DNA of 64,000 bases from Apoda limacodes (taxonomy: Eukaryota > Arthropoda > Insecta > Lepidoptera > Limacodidae), in assembly GCA_946406115.1 (NCBI GenBank), contig OX291562.1:11252001-11316000 (forward strand), read 5' to 3'. Shown piece after piece: positions 1 to 11,989 of the stretch. A program made the position numbers and the translations under genes. Numbering within the stretch: the stretch's first letter is position 1; each line of letters opens with the position of its first letter. Under the pieces are notes generated by a model. The model saw only the letters and a list, made by a program, of their open reading frames with translations. It did no database searches and was not told where the DNA came from.

Positions 1-440
1 CTTATTAATTTTAAATAAGAGACTTTATAGGCTTAAACAAAAAGCTATATGGGAACTATAATGCATCTTATTAACTTTAAATAAGCAGCTTATTAGAAGC
101 AACAATTTAACTTATTAATTTTAAATAAGAGACTTTATAGGCTTAAAGAAAAAGCTATATGGGAACTACAATGCACCTTTTTAACTTCAAATAAGCAGCT
201 TTATAAGAGCTACAATGAATCATTTGAGTTTTAAATAAGTTGATTGACAAAAGCAAAAATGCCCCTTTTAATAACAAGTAAATAGCTTTCTACCGACAGT
301 AATATTCGTTTTTTAATTCGAAATGTCTGGCTTTACTGAAGTTACAAAAAGTATTTTTAGTAACAAATAAGCAGCTTGATGGACCCATCAACAATTTTAA
401 GTTTATAACTGTTAACAAGATACTTTATAGGCTCGTATTT
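1..440. repeat. 110-bp tandem repeat at the window edge
   Basis: Positions 1-110 and 111-220 are two near-identical copies that differ at roughly a dozen bases. Each copy holds two half-units built around TTTAAATAAG or a close variant (near 9, 75, 119 and 185), so the 110-bp unit is itself an old doubling. Decayed pieces such as AAATAAGCAGCTT and ACTTTATAGGCTCG run on to about 440. The array is cut by the window start and may continue upstream. It is AT-rich and non-coding. It looks like a minisatellite or the edge of a satellite array. Confidence 0.8.
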
Positions 441-1700
441 AAATAAGAAAGTTGATTGCTGCTAATAATATTTTGATTCCATCAATTAAGTATTTTTTTC
501 AGTGTATGGTTTAGAGTTTTTTTATGGCTTGAACATGTTAAATATTGCCAGTTCTAATAAACTGACTCAAAAAAAAACCATAAAATGCAGTTGACCCACT
601 GTAATTCAAGATATGCCTTTTAATATGCAACTTGCAAATAATGCGATAGTGATGTAACAGGTGACTTCAGTGATATCGAAAACGCGTAGAGGTCAGAATG
701 AAAGTTCGAATAATCGATCGATTGTCCGTTGTTATCCATGCGAGGTCGTCGCACCAGGCAGACGCGTGGGCGCCTCGCGCGTCTATTGGCCCGCCAACAT
801 CACGCCACCTTTCATGTTTAAATTTGGAACATAATGCAGCCGGTATAGAGATCAATCGGGTTTGTTCTACATTCTATCAAGCCCGTGTTGTTGACAATGT
901 GATGCCAGATCCACTAGTTAACTTTATGTTATGTCATAATGGAAGCTATAGTGAATACAATCGGCTTTTATGATGCTAAAAATTATTGCAATTCTTTATA
1001 TAACTCTAGTATTTCTTATATAATGTCACTCAACAGCAAGTAGCGCTCATGGTCCACTGGTGCTCATCGATGCACAAAACGGTACAAAATAGTGAGGCGG
1101 CGTGGTCGGATATCAGATAGGTGACCGCTAGAGACAAACTATAGAGGCTAAATCCCCGGATGACATTAGTGGCGATGCACAAAGGGAGCAGTATACCTTT
1201 CTTAAAATCATTTCAGAGGTGACAACTCTCTCTTTTTTGCTATTTGCAAAAAAATAAAATAAAGATTTAATTTTATATAAAGAACGTAGAACCGATAATT
1301 TTTTTTAAAAAAAAGTTAAAACGAAGTCTCTCACTGAAATTGTAATGTTTTTATATTATTAACTTAAAATTTAAATAATGGGATAGGAATAAAAAATGTT
1401 TTCTTATAGACGGGGTTGGGGTTTCATTAGTGAGCTCTCGATAATTTGGCACGCGAGATCTTCACTAGTGAATGACAATAATCGCAAAAGTAAAAAAGTT
1501 ATAACATGAACAGTCGGTAATCCTATAGCGCAAGGTGGAAACTAATATTTTAATATTATCTTTTTATATAAATTTTGTTAAAGCTGTACGATTGTTTGTT
1601 ATTATTATCCACTTTATTTTAATGCACACATTACCTTATATTATGTTAAAAAAAAAAAAAATTATACTAAAAAGTATTGGTCATCGGATTAAGGGCAGCC
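441..1700. other. AT-rich non-coding DNA, no gene recognised
   Basis: The stretch near 690-860 is locally GC-rich and open on both strands (91 codons plus, 62 codons minus). Neither frame resembles a family I know and no convincing splice sites frame it. A run of A near 1648 and scattered AT-rich sequence make up the rest. Nothing else is supportable. Confidence 0.6.
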
Positions 1701-1709
1701 ACTTACTTA

Positions 1710-1858
1710 TTCGCGCCGACCGCACCGAACCGATGTCGCCTTTCGAACTATTGTTCCAGTGATTTGCTTCGTTTCGTGAGGATAGGTGCGTGTGCAGGTG
1801 GTTCATCATCAAATTTCATACAACCAAAATACGACTAGTTCGGTGCGGTCGATACGGA
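1710..1858. repeat. Short inverted repeat, possible foldback element
   Basis: CGACCGCACCGAAC at 1717-1730 is repeated as its exact reverse complement at 1838-1851, with about 107 bp between. The arms are GC-rich in an AT-rich setting, which makes a chance match less likely. No target-site duplication is evident. It may be a small non-autonomous DNA transposon or a relic of one. Confidence 0.4.
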
Positions 1859-3950
1859 TATGTGTTTGTTCAGCTTTATGGTTGACAATATAACCTATTT
1901 GTTAATCAGTAGGGCGCGTGGTTGGTAACTGATTGAGAAATGGGCACTCGAAGTCACTACTGACATAAGTTTAATGAGTTAATTAGAGTAGGTAATTTCT
2001 TATGAGTCTCGATTTCGATTTACAGATTAAGGCTGTTCCAGTGGTTTCACCCCCTTTATCTTTCTGCCCCGCTCCTTAGGGCTACAGCGTGAAGTTAATC
2101 AGCCTATAATAACCTTACTCAAGTATTGGACTAACAAATGCAAAAATAATTATTAAATTCCGTTCCAAAAATTATCGCGTTCAAACGAAAAAACTCTTTT
2201 GCTTTATAATATCAGTATAGATTCTACCGGCACGACTTAGATAGTAAAAACAACATTTATTTGTTTGAAAATACTCAATCATCCCATTTTACGAGTTTTA
2301 GTGTTCAGAAAAATAAAGGTTTAAATATTTTTTTTTTATGTGAAATAGTAAATTAAGCCTTGGTTTCACTTGCGAGCTATGACAAAATATAGACAAATGT
2401 TCTAAAACTTTTAGAATAAGAAAACCTTTTCTAAGAATTAGGCAAGCACAGCACAAGTATTCTTCACAATCACGTATTTGCCACACCACAAAAATAAGGG
2501 TACATAGGTACCATAAAATACTCTCGAGTACAATTCTATGAATTTGTTTATAGAGTGACATGATTTGTGTTAATCTGTGGCGCAACGGAGTTAGCATTTC
2601 TAATGGCATTGCTTCATGTTGTGAATGACAATTAGCAACCTCTACTTACAACAAGCACCTTTATAAAAATTGTACCATATGTGGTGTTGTTGCCTTAATC
2701 CACTCATATGAGAAAGGAGGCTTAGGTCATATTGTCCACCACGGCAACTAAGTGCGAGTAGGTAGGTACGCTATGTCGAGCTACTGGCCAACCAACAGGT
2801 TAGCAACTAACAAGCTGCCTATAAGGCTACCTATAAAATATTATATAATTGGCTTAACGACCTCTGTCATGAAAAATGTGTCACTAGGCGGTCACCCACC
2901 AAATGATGCTAAGCTTCGCAAATCGTATCCGATAGACAAATGTAACACAATAAATTAGTACTATACGGACTTCGTGGAATGTATAGAAGCATTTAAAATT
3001 CATCAATTGCGAGTACGATACTTAGCAGTTTATCGACATTTTCGCTTTTTACTTCCCTAATTCCCTATTGTACTTAATATTTGTAGTATTTCCTATATCC
3101 TAATGCCTTGCGATATTTATTTATGCTCTTCCGACCTTGTATTACTCGATAATTGTGAAAATAATTGATGCTACGCACCCATTACATACGAATTTTTGAA
3201 TTTACCTAAAAAAATGGTTTTTGCTAAACTTTTTGTTTTTGATTTCGTAATATAGAAAAAAAAATGGTCGGTTATTGTATTTGTTTATCTTGATTACATT
3301 GGGTTATTTTATTGAAAACTTCACCAAATGTCGAGATCCTCAGCGAAAAATCCCGCAGCAGGTTTTTTTTAAATAATTTAAAAAAAAAATTAAAAATCTT
3401 TATAAAGTGAGCACTATACATTTACATAGGGAATAGATCTATGTGACAATAACTATGAAAGTATAAAGTTTATTCATTATATGTATATATTTATATTATA
3501 GTAATTATAGATAAGTATATTATAAATAACATACGTAGATAATGGTGCATAAAATATTGATAAGTTAAGAACGTGACCCGACCTTGGGTTGATCTATTTA
3601 TCTGCAGTACATAAAATGAAATAAATAAATAAAATTCATCACGTGATAGCCATGCATAATATTTATGCTGATAACTTAGATACTAAGAGATTGGATCTGT
3701 TCGGTTGTTTGTATGCTAATGTCAAAAATTAGTAAGACAACTTTTGTGCTACGGAAGAGTACTTATTTAATTAATAAGTACTAAAATTAATTAGTTAAAA
3801 TCACAAAAACGTGTCGATGCTATGTTTGGATGAGAATTAATTATTAGCTAACTAATAAATCAATATTCTTAATCTTGAAAGTGATTTTTTGGTGTCAGTG
3901 TCATATATGTTTATTTTAATTCCTTAATTTTGAAGTATTTTACAATAAAT
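1859..3950. other. AT-rich non-coding DNA, no gene recognised
   Basis: Only short chance frames occur here (103 codons minus at 2298-2609 and 68 codons plus at 2752-2958). Neither shows family motifs or splice context. No repeat family was recognised. Confidence 0.6.
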
Positions 3951-3959
3951 ATAAAGACT

Positions 3960-4110
3960 TAAAAGCTGGAGTGCCGTTGACAGCGGGGCAAGGCCAAGCT
4001 ACCGGTGGCGCAGCGGCGGCGGTCAGCACAGGAATGCATAATGAGGAACCTCCGGACAAAGCGTGCCGATCACTGCATTCGACCCTTGACCATTTATTAT
4101 TATTATATTC
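3960..4110 (+). mobile_element. GC-rich retroposon 3' end with TTA-repeat tail
   Basis: A sharply GC-rich block (ACCGGTGGCGCAGCGGCGGC and neighbouring sequence) sits in AT-rich DNA and ends in a TTATTATTATTA run near 4096-4109. That structure fits the 3' end of a LINE or SINE. The block resembles a repeat I associate with lepidopteran non-LTR elements. The family name is not established here. Confidence 0.5.
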
Positions 4111-4445
4111 ATCTCCCTTATAATATCTTATTTGTGGTAAATTTATTTACTTTTCATTGAAGTATTTAATAATTCAAACCACAAGAGCATATCCGCAGGC
4201 AAAGACTAGTGCATCTCAGAACAAAAACCCCTTTAGCACTCGTCAGATAGGAAGACGAATGTGCCAAGAAATAAAAAGGATAAAAAAATTTACAAACTCC
4301 TTTTTACTTTACAAAGACCTTTGTTACACACATTATCTACAAAGGAAATAAAAACACAAAGGATAAAGTTAACTAACTCAACACTGAATTTCCAATAAAT
4401 GCGCAATTGCAATATTTACGAATATTTAAGAATTACGATGTATGA

Positions 4446-4664
4446 AAAACGCTTGGGTTGTGAAATGAGCTCCCTGCCAAGGTTTTTTCTCAGAACTACA
4501 GTATGGGTCTCCAAGAAAGAAGATATTAGATTTTTGAAGAGTCGGCAACGCGCGAGTGATACCCCTGATGTTGCAAGCGTCCATAAGCTGCGGTGACCGC
4601 TTATCATCAGGCGGACCGTAAGCTTGTTTGCCACCTTACAAGTATAAAAAAAAAAAAAAAAAAT
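4446..4664 (+). mobile_element. Jockey/CR1-type LINE 3' end (family J)
   Basis: The plus strand encodes a degraded form of the reverse-transcriptase C-terminus (MSSLPRF corresponds to NELPAKVF one frame off; then RQRASDTPDVASVHKLR). The 3' end reads CAGGCGGACCGTAAGCTTG, then GCCACCTTACAAGTATA and a poly(A) run at 4647-4663. Family J recurs about a dozen times in the window, always as a 5'-truncated or broken tail. That is normal for non-LTR retrotransposons copied by target-primed reverse transcription. Confidence 0.75.
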
Positions 4665-6635
4665 CTTGATGCACTCTATACCGGCTGGCAATTGACTTTC
4701 GAACCCAATTGTATTCAATCAGCATTGGAAAAGTGACGAGTGGGAATATCGGCAACTATATTTTCTTGTTATATACCCTATTTTCATTCAGCCGAAGTGA
4801 GCAGGAAAGTGGGCAGGACGAGTATGAAAACACGATACTTCTTACGCTCCTACCACTGCTACTCGCGCTGCTCGAGGCTTGAAAATTGACCGTTTTTTTG
4901 TGCGAAAGTCAAAGGACGGGCAGCGCGAGCGGCATTGTGAATTTAGTATTTACATTTAGTTCCGTCCTTCACTTCCCGCTGAGCCCCTGGACGAATGCGG
5001 CGTGCATGCTGCCTTGTTTCTTTACTGCCAAAATCGGATTTTCAGGACAAAAACTACAAATTAAATCAATCTAATCTCCTGAGACGAGGAAATTAACAAT
5101 TTTTAATTTTATAACTTTTTAAAGAATTAACATAATTGCAATAAGACACAGTACGGACGCTGTGATTTATTCGACGTCCGCTATTGCCGAAAGTCTGAAG
5201 TGTAGTGATTGGTAGGGTAGAATGTAAACACACTTCTGTCGATCCTACCACGGAAGTATCTAGGAAATTATATTTATTATAATTATATAATTATTGCCGA
5301 CAGCGCGAGGAGCAGTAGGAATGGCTGAATGTAAATGAGGTAATAAAGTTTACACATTTGTTTAAGTTTACGTCACTATCCCGATACTGATTAAATCTAA
5401 TCGGGCTGAAAAGAAAATGGCCTCCCGCCATAGAATTTGCATCGAAGCTTCGTTTTAAATTTTGCATGATGATTTAGATTGTTTCTGTCCCCGCATTGAT
5501 GATCGTCGTTGCCTCAGTTTAAAGACATCTATAGTTAAATGTAGCCCCCCCCCATAGGTCTCCACAATCCATCTCTCCCAGCCAGTCCTGAACCGCTTAC
5601 GCTTACCGGCTTCCTGTGGCTCTAACCTGATTGACTGTTCACCTGGTAGTCCCACCGTATCTAATGTTACGTCCTCCGATTCGTGGTCACCACATACACG
5701 AGAACCTTTCTTTCACTTCAGGGACCTAATTCTCACTTCATCCGAGATAATCTCGTATTAGAGAATATCTGGAAGGCACTATCTCGATTGTAAAATTTCG
5801 ATCGTCGACATCATTTTCGCGTTTGCTGTATTCTCACTATCAATCGAAACAACCTTCGAACAAAATGTCGTTCGAAGCGGTGGAATGTTGCCATTGTAAA
5901 CCGGTTACGTTATGAGGTACGTTCCGTTGCACAGTTGTAGAGCATTTTTAAAAACGCCTATTCTAATATGCTTCTTTTGATATAAAAAAAGGGTTTGGTG
6001 ACTACAAAATGTTTGAAGCAACATTTTACTTGTGTTTCATCATTATTAATAAGGAAATAATAAGTATAACTAAGTTTGTGAACTAAATCCCTATTTCGAG
6101 AAATTGCTTTCATCTTTAAACGGAACGTATTTGGACACAAATACAAAAAAAACTCTGTTTGTTTTTGTTGCGTGTTTTATTTGTATGTTTGGTTGAGAAT
6201 TGTAGGTTTTTCTTATTTTTCAACGGTGTAATAATGTTTTTTAAATATTTTCACATGAAATTACCACCTAGTATTATCAAAATACTACGCAGTACTAAAG
6301 ATGGCGATGCCGGACCTCAAACAGTGTATGTGATGTATCCTAGTGTTTGTTATGATGGAAATCAATAGAAATAGAAGAATATTATTGTCAAGGGCGACTT
6401 TGATAATAACGAAAATCGGCCAATCAATCAATTGAGAAAAGACTAATAATGTATTATGAAATGGATAAAGGAAAAAAAAAATCATATTTGCTAATATAAG
6501 TCTTTTTTTCGCCCTTTTAATTACTCTGATCTACATTTTAGACATTTACTTTAGATTTTAGAACATAAAGTTTACGCTAGAAGTAGAATTAATGTTTGGA
6601 ACCCAATCATTTTAAACTAAATTTGTCATGATTCG
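4665..6635. other. Non-coding, mixed composition, no gene recognised
   Basis: A GC-rich stretch at about 4790-5040 and another at 5284-5330 share a weak inverted motif (CTACTCGCGCTGC against a reverse-complement relative near 5300). A minus-strand frame at 5455-5655 (66 codons, beginning MGLPGEQSIRLEPQEAGK) has a protein-like composition and follows a C homopolymer, but I cannot place it. It may be a retroelement fragment. The rest is AT-rich. Confidence 0.5.
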
Positions 6636-6800
6636 AATGCGAGATGTAGTCTCGAACGGTCCCGACCACTCGAAGCAGTTCGAGCGGTTTGCGTACGAGA
6701 AATGTCGGATTCGACATTACCAGAATTGCTTAACTACATTTTCGTTCGAGAAAAGTTTAAATTCGTACTTTATTTCGAATTCGTGATCAATTCGACCGCG
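6636..6800. other. Cluster of TCGAA/TTCGA motifs
   Basis: About eight TCGAA or TTCGA pentamers fall within roughly 165 bp, including the palindrome CTCGAAGCAGTTCGAG. This is far denser than in the flanks. It could be a regulatory cluster or part of an uncharacterised repeat. No function can be assigned from sequence alone. Confidence 0.3.
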
Positions 6801-6837
6801 TGAGAATTGGCTCCCAGTTATCGGTTCGTCATGCGAT

Positions 6838-6975
6838 GTGGCCTGTCTATTGCTACTTCAGCTTGCTAACTATTCAAGCTATATCGGTAACTTTGGTTCT
6901 TCGAAACTTTCCTATTTCATCGCTTAAAGAACCACCCATCATAGCTCTTTCCATAGCCCTCTAAACGACTCGGAG
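6838..6975 (-). mobile_element. RTE-type LINE fragment
   Basis: Read on the minus strand, the block matches the remembered nucleotide pattern of the C-terminal region of RTE-clade reverse transcriptase. The matching stretch is the part encoding ERAMxGVSxxDxIRN through KLKWQxAGH (plus strand AGCTTGCTAACTATTC and CATAGCTCTTTCCATAGCCC). It is frameshifted and lacks both ends. Similar pieces lie at 10101-10400, 19880-20010, 41820-42045 and 61395-61660. Confidence 0.5.
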
Positions 6976-7860
6976 GACTCGTATCTAAGAGAACAGTTAG
7001 ATGGGCCAAAATACTTTTTAGTGCCTAAAATAGAGATAAAAATTTATAATCACTTTTACAAAATTTTAGATGTCTCGAAATATTTCTCTTGTGACCCTTC
7101 GAAAATAATGGTCATTGCATTACCAAACAATAGTTTCTTTTTTATTTTGAGCCCAAATATTTTAATAAAAGTCATCAATCGGGTATGCTTAGAAAATAAT
7201 ATGTTTTTTGAAGATTATCCGAAAACGAAAAAAAATATGGGTTAAAATGTACAATGGACGTGTTTATAGGCCTCAGAAAGTATTTATACACCGTAAATGA
7301 CCCGATCCATACGGTTATTGGCAACACACACTGGTTGTTTCTTCTTTAAGCACTAAGGCATTTGATGACTGATGTACCTATGTAAGACGAAAAATATTGC
7401 GTTATTTCGCAAATGCTGGATTCTTCGATGAAACGTTTTCTCAAAGTTAGACTTACCAAACTCTACTATTTGGCCTGGGTTCTTATAAGTATATAATCAG
7501 CAATTTTAGCATACAACCGGTATGGGCCCGATATGGACAATGAACATCACCGTTTGTCCGTGTTAACTTTAAAGCTCACCTGCTGTTAGGAAACCATATG
7601 AGGTATCTAAATATCGTCCCAATGTCTTCTAGCGATTCTGCCATGATCATGTCATCACTATGTCATTGGAATAGTTAAAAAGAAATCATTGCTAATCTTT
7701 GATTGAAACCCAATAAAAGACAAAAGAACGCACTTTTTTTCGTTATCTAATCTGTAATTCATCTACATACACAATAACAGCCTACACTTTATCAAATCAA
7801 ACCATACATCGTCAGAGTGATAAAAAACAATCACATGTTATCTATTATAAAGTGTATAAT
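6976..7860. other. AT-rich non-coding DNA
   Basis: A 74-codon frame at 7021-7245 has no recognised motif and an extreme Lys/Ile/Asn composition expected by chance in AT-rich DNA. Nothing else is seen. Confidence 0.6.
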
Positions 7861-8075
7861 GGGATGTGTTCTGAAGAATTCCTCGAAATGATGCCCACAG
7901 CTACTTTATACCTTCGCACCGCTCGCCATCGGCAGGGAATTCATCCCCACAACTTAGATCCAAAATGGAACACTACAGTTCGGTTTCAGTGAAACATCCT
8001 ATCGCGAACTCTTAGGTTGTGGAATGAGCTCCCTGCCAAGGTTTTCTTTAAGGATTCAAAGTCAAAAAAAATATT
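7861..8075 (+). mobile_element. Family J LINE, RT C-terminal fragment
   Basis: The plus strand encodes a piece ending in RLWNELPAKVF, preceded by HRQGIHPHNLDPKW. This is the conserved tail of the family J reverse transcriptase. It is broken by a stop in the middle (FQ then stop) and passes into A-rich sequence after 8060 without the usual 3' UTR. Confidence 0.75.
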
Positions 8076-8173
8076 AAATACTATTTCTTAAACATTGTTA
8101 ACTATTCCTTAATAACAGTTGACGTTCGTAACGTCTTTAATGACCCAATTGAGGATACGTATCTAGCTAGATG

Positions 8174-8194
8174 GTATATTTTTATTATTATTAT
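8174..8194. repeat. (TTA)n microsatellite
   Basis: Seven consecutive TTA or TAT units lie between the family J fragment and the next repeats. This is probably a retroposon tail remnant or simple slippage. Confidence 0.8.
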
Positions 8195-8239
8195 TATTAT
8201 ATTAAGAACAATCTATATCTGTATATATAAAAATTAATC

Positions 8240-8700
8240 CCTGTTTCCCTTGGAAATTGGATTTTTTTTTTGTGTTCGTTATTGTTCAGGGAAAGGATTT
8301 TACGAAAGAAAAAAATAACAATACAGACAGACGGACAACAAAGTGATCCTCTAAGGGCTCCTTATTTACTTTTAAGGTACGGAACCCTAAAAAAGGGTCA
8401 AGTACGATTCGGACTCGCGCACTAAGGGTAAACCAATTGTATTGTATAAAAAAATATAGATCACTAGCTGTCCCGGCGAACGTTGTTCCGCTGCCGTCCC
8501 TCTGTACCCGGCGAAAGTTGGTTTTTACCTATAGTGCCCGAGTCCGGCTCGCACTTGACATATCGAGATAAAAACTATCCTATCTTTTAAGTTGGATCAA
8601 ATAACAGATATTTACGAAGTTTGATCAAAATCGGTTCAGTAGTTTAGGAGTCCATTGAGGACAAACATTGTGACACGAGATTTATATATATTAAGATTAG
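8240..8700 (+). mobile_element. Two adjoining lepidopteran repeat fragments
   Basis: 8240-8430 carries the ACAGACAGACGGACAACAAA, AAGGTACGGAACCCTAAAAA and GATTCGGACTCGCGCAC motifs of the GGGTTCCG repeats. 8463-8700 begins ACTAGCTGTCCCGGCGAACG and ends in TATATATTAAGATTA. The second piece has the look of an RTE/SINE-like 3' region, with TCGGTTCAGTAGTTTAGGAG inside. Both are non-coding. Family assignment is from memory of common lepidopteran repeats. Confidence 0.55.
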
Positions 8701-10090
8701 GCAGCTACCTAGGCCGAGATAGGCCAGGAAGAAAATTAAGTATGTACTTTACAAAGCTGACGAACTAACGGTGATTAAATTGAATAGAAACAACCTAACT
8801 AGCTCACAATTAACGAAATGTTCCAGTTATAGCTTACATTGGTTATTTCCTAGGTATTACAGTTATTTAAGACCGAAGTAAGCAACCGATGTATATGGAA
8901 ATCTAATACTTGAAATTTACACGTAAAGTGGTTTTAGGTATAAAATAAATTTTATGAGGAATATTAAAATTTACTGCAATCGAATCGAAGCCAATATTAG
9001 AAGCTAAATTAAAAACCATTAGAATGATTTGTTTGTACATAATTTAACACGATTTTATCTAAATTTAGAAGAAAACTAGAAAACAGTTAGGATCACTGTA
9101 CTTGGATCTGCAATATTAAAATGATTTAACCTTTATTTTTATTTGTTAGAAAACCCGCCGCATAAGGCCGCCGCCGCCATATATGTTAACGTATTCTGTA
9201 AAAACTTCAGTCTTCTACTTATTTCGGTCTAAAAGATAGAGTCCATTAAGTCTGACAAACAGACCCCTTTGGGTACGGCACCCTAAAAACCAATAAAAAT
9301 TGTACTCCTTAACTGGTGCTTTATTAAATTTCATTTCTTGTACATTAATTTAAATGTTGTCTGTTTGTCACCAGATTTTACGACAAGAAATAAATTAACT
9401 GAGAATTAATAAACCGCAAGAAAAAAAAATCAATACATCTGTCGGCCAAATCACTACCGTGGGAAATTTTATGATAATGTTCTGCGATGAGAGAAAATTA
9501 TTCGTGAAATAATACCTTGTATATAATAATTCCTAAAATTTAAAAGCAAATTGATGATTGAAAAGTGTTTGTAAAAACATAATTTTAATTAAAAAAAATT
9601 GAGTTTGAGTAGACATATATTTAGTTAATATGGGAAAAATCTGGTTTGGATTCACCTTAAAGGAAAGTTAAACTAAAAAAAACTTATTATCCGTGAAATT
9701 GGAATTGTCACACTATTCGTGACGTACAAAGAGATGTGGCTAAGCGAAGTAATCTTGTGGCGTATTAGCTTTACCGGTGAAGTTTATACAATTGCTTAAC
9801 GAATTATAGACAAAAAAAAGTATTTAATGAATGACATAAAAGATATACGTCAAAACTGATAAATTTTATAAAAATAACTTCTTTTCTGATACCGTTATCA
9901 GAAAATCAGTCCACAGTTAGCAACACTTGAAACATATATAAAAATGTCTTATCTGATAAATTTGATCACAGTACAAGGAGAATTTATTTAATTTAATGAT
10001 TATTTCATTCACTCACCTTCACCGATTTTTATTGAACTGATTATGAAAAAATATTATGAGATTTGATAATTTGTTTATTTGCTAGTAGTA
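8701..10090. other. AT-rich non-coding DNA
   Basis: Only a short GGGTACGGCACCCTAAAAA fragment at about 9200-9295 is recognisable, as the tail of a GGGTTCCG-type repeat. No open frame or structural feature stands out. Confidence 0.6.
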
Positions 10091-10094
10091 GGTA

Positions 10095-10400
10095 CAGCTA
10101 ATGCAAGCTCTGGTTATAGGTACTGGACATAGGGCTTCCCTAATAAAAGCCACCATACCCGATCCTCCGCCTTTCTCATCTAACCTTTCCGGTTGCCTTT
10201 TCAGATCATCGGTCCACCATGCTGAATATGCTACGCTTTCCTATCCGTATTCTCTACTCTTAAGACTTGTCTTCCCCCACGGCCATCGGTTTAGCGACAA
10301 ATACGACCTGCCAATTGCAACTGTGGGATATATGGGTAACTTTAGTTCTTCGTCAGATCTATTCATTACTAAGTATATTTTTCAAAGAAACAGTCTCATA
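10095..10400 (-). mobile_element. RTE-type LINE RT C-terminal remnant
   Basis: The minus strand carries, in shifted frames, the order expected at the end of an RTE reverse transcriptase. It reads a degraded KLKWQWAGH region, a degraded RRTDGRWG, a poor match to GKRSVGRPPTRWTDDL (TGGTGGACCGATGATCTGAA at about 10203-10222, minus), AEDRVWW, then GKPYVQY. Several frameshifts and stops make it a dead copy. The 109-codon plus-strand frame over the same bases is a shadow. Confidence 0.6.
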
Positions 10401-10855
10401 AGAAATCCTTGCCAAAAAAAAAAAATTTAGGTAGTTTAGCCTTTTAAATGGTGCAAGAGACAATTATGTTCAAAGGAAATTTCAGGCTGCTTTCCCCCCA
10501 TATTTCACTGACATAACAACAACAGGATAAGTAATTTATACAGTTTGGTTGAAATTTAAAGATGAACAATGGGGAATACAAAACACCGAAATTGATTATG
10601 ATGATGAGGCGCAGTTGTCCAAATCACACAGCAGCGTTTTGGGCCGGGTCTTAGCGCGACTTGTATTTCCAAATACCTACCTATGTATGTATTCGTTTGG
10701 GTTTAAAATTTCCACTGAATACTACTTTAACCTCTGAGTTGTAAATGGTTGGATGACATACTACGCTGATGATCTATAAAATATACATCAAAGCAATACA
10801 AAAAGCATAATGCTTTTTACAACCAGAGATAAGCGATTTGAACAAAATATCCATC

Positions 10856-11335
10856 TCTGGCGGGTGCACCCGGATACCAGCTTGGCCCTTTTGACTCGGT
10901 TCAACGACGGGCTGTGAGAATTGTCGACGATTCCAAACTCACCTGCGGTATCGAGGAGTCTGAGGAGAGACTTTGCCTCCCTGTGTGTGTTCTACCGCTT
11001 GTACAATGGATGCCCACGGCTACTTTCTACTATCGCACCACTCGCCATCGGCAGGGAATTCATTCTCACACTTTAGAACCTAAATGGTCGCGTACAGTGC
11101 GGTTTCAGAGAAACTTTCTCCCGCGAACGCTTAAGTTGTGGAATGAGCTCCCTGCCAAGGTTTTCTGCAAGGACTACAGTATGGAGTTTTTCAAGAAAGA
11201 AGTTATTAGATTTCGGAAGGGTCGGCAATGCGCAAGTGATACTCCTGGTGTTGCAAGCCTCCATAGGCTACGGTGACCGCTTACCATCAGGCGGACCGTA
11301 AGCTTGTTTGCCACCTTAGTGGTATAAAAAAAAAT
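10856..11335 (+). mobile_element. Family J LINE, RT C-terminus and 3' UTR
   Basis: The best preserved plus-strand copy. A 120-codon frame (10914-11276) holds RIVDDSKLTCGIE near its start, RTTRHRQGIHSHTLEPKWSR near codons 43-62 and RNFLPRTLKLWNELPAKVF near codons 67-85. It ends CASDTPGVASLHRLR and stop. This is the non-catalytic C-terminal part of the reverse transcriptase; the catalytic domains are missing. The 3' UTR (CCATCAGGCGGACCGTAAGC, CCACCTTAGTGGTATAAAA) follows at once. One frameshift near codon 25 spoils the expected LSLRRDxASLCVFYR block. Confidence 0.85.
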
Positions 11336-11960
11336 GCATATACAAAAATAATTTACTATAACTACGTTTTTATTCATATCACGCTATTCTTAGGGTTCCG
11401 TATTTAAATGAAACGCTTTTGTCAGTATTTTTGAGGGCTTAGCTCAAGGTGTTACTGCCACCAGAAAAATGAACAGTGGACTGCCTATTAGAAATTCATC
11501 CTGTAAGTGATGACTACGTTAGAGTAGTTAAATTAAAAAGACGGCACAATTTGATCAAGCGTCCAATAACAACACCCATAATTTTGCCTATCAATAACGT
11601 TCCATAAAAAACAACACCAAACGACGTGATGCAACACCAAAAGTCGTGAGGCTCGAAGGACCAAAAATGTAGGGATAACCTACATTGAATGATATTATTG
11701 TATAGTAAAGACGGTGTTGGGTGGATAAGGCAACGACCGCTTTACATATTGGTGTTTAACACCTAACTTACATATATAATGTTACGATATATATACATTG
11801 AATGTGCATAAGCGTTAATAATTATGTGGTTGCCCGTGCACTTATCGTATTGCTTAAATAATGTTATGAAAAATAGATGAGTACATAGTTATGTTAACAG
11901 AATCAATCACGTTGCGTTGATTTGTTTTGCATCTTTTTTTTCACACATAAAAGTTTACTT
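11336..11960. other. AT-rich non-coding DNA
   Basis: A short GGGTTCCGTATTTAAATG piece at 11394 is a scrap of a GGGTTCCG repeat. Nothing else is recognised. Confidence 0.6.
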
Positions 11961-11989
11961 TTCGTTATTTCATAAGTCATGCTAAGCCC

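Noticed and set aside
10101..10430. 109-codon plus-strand open frame
   Set aside because: It lies antisense to a recognisable RTE reverse-transcriptase remnant on the minus strand and has no motif of its own.
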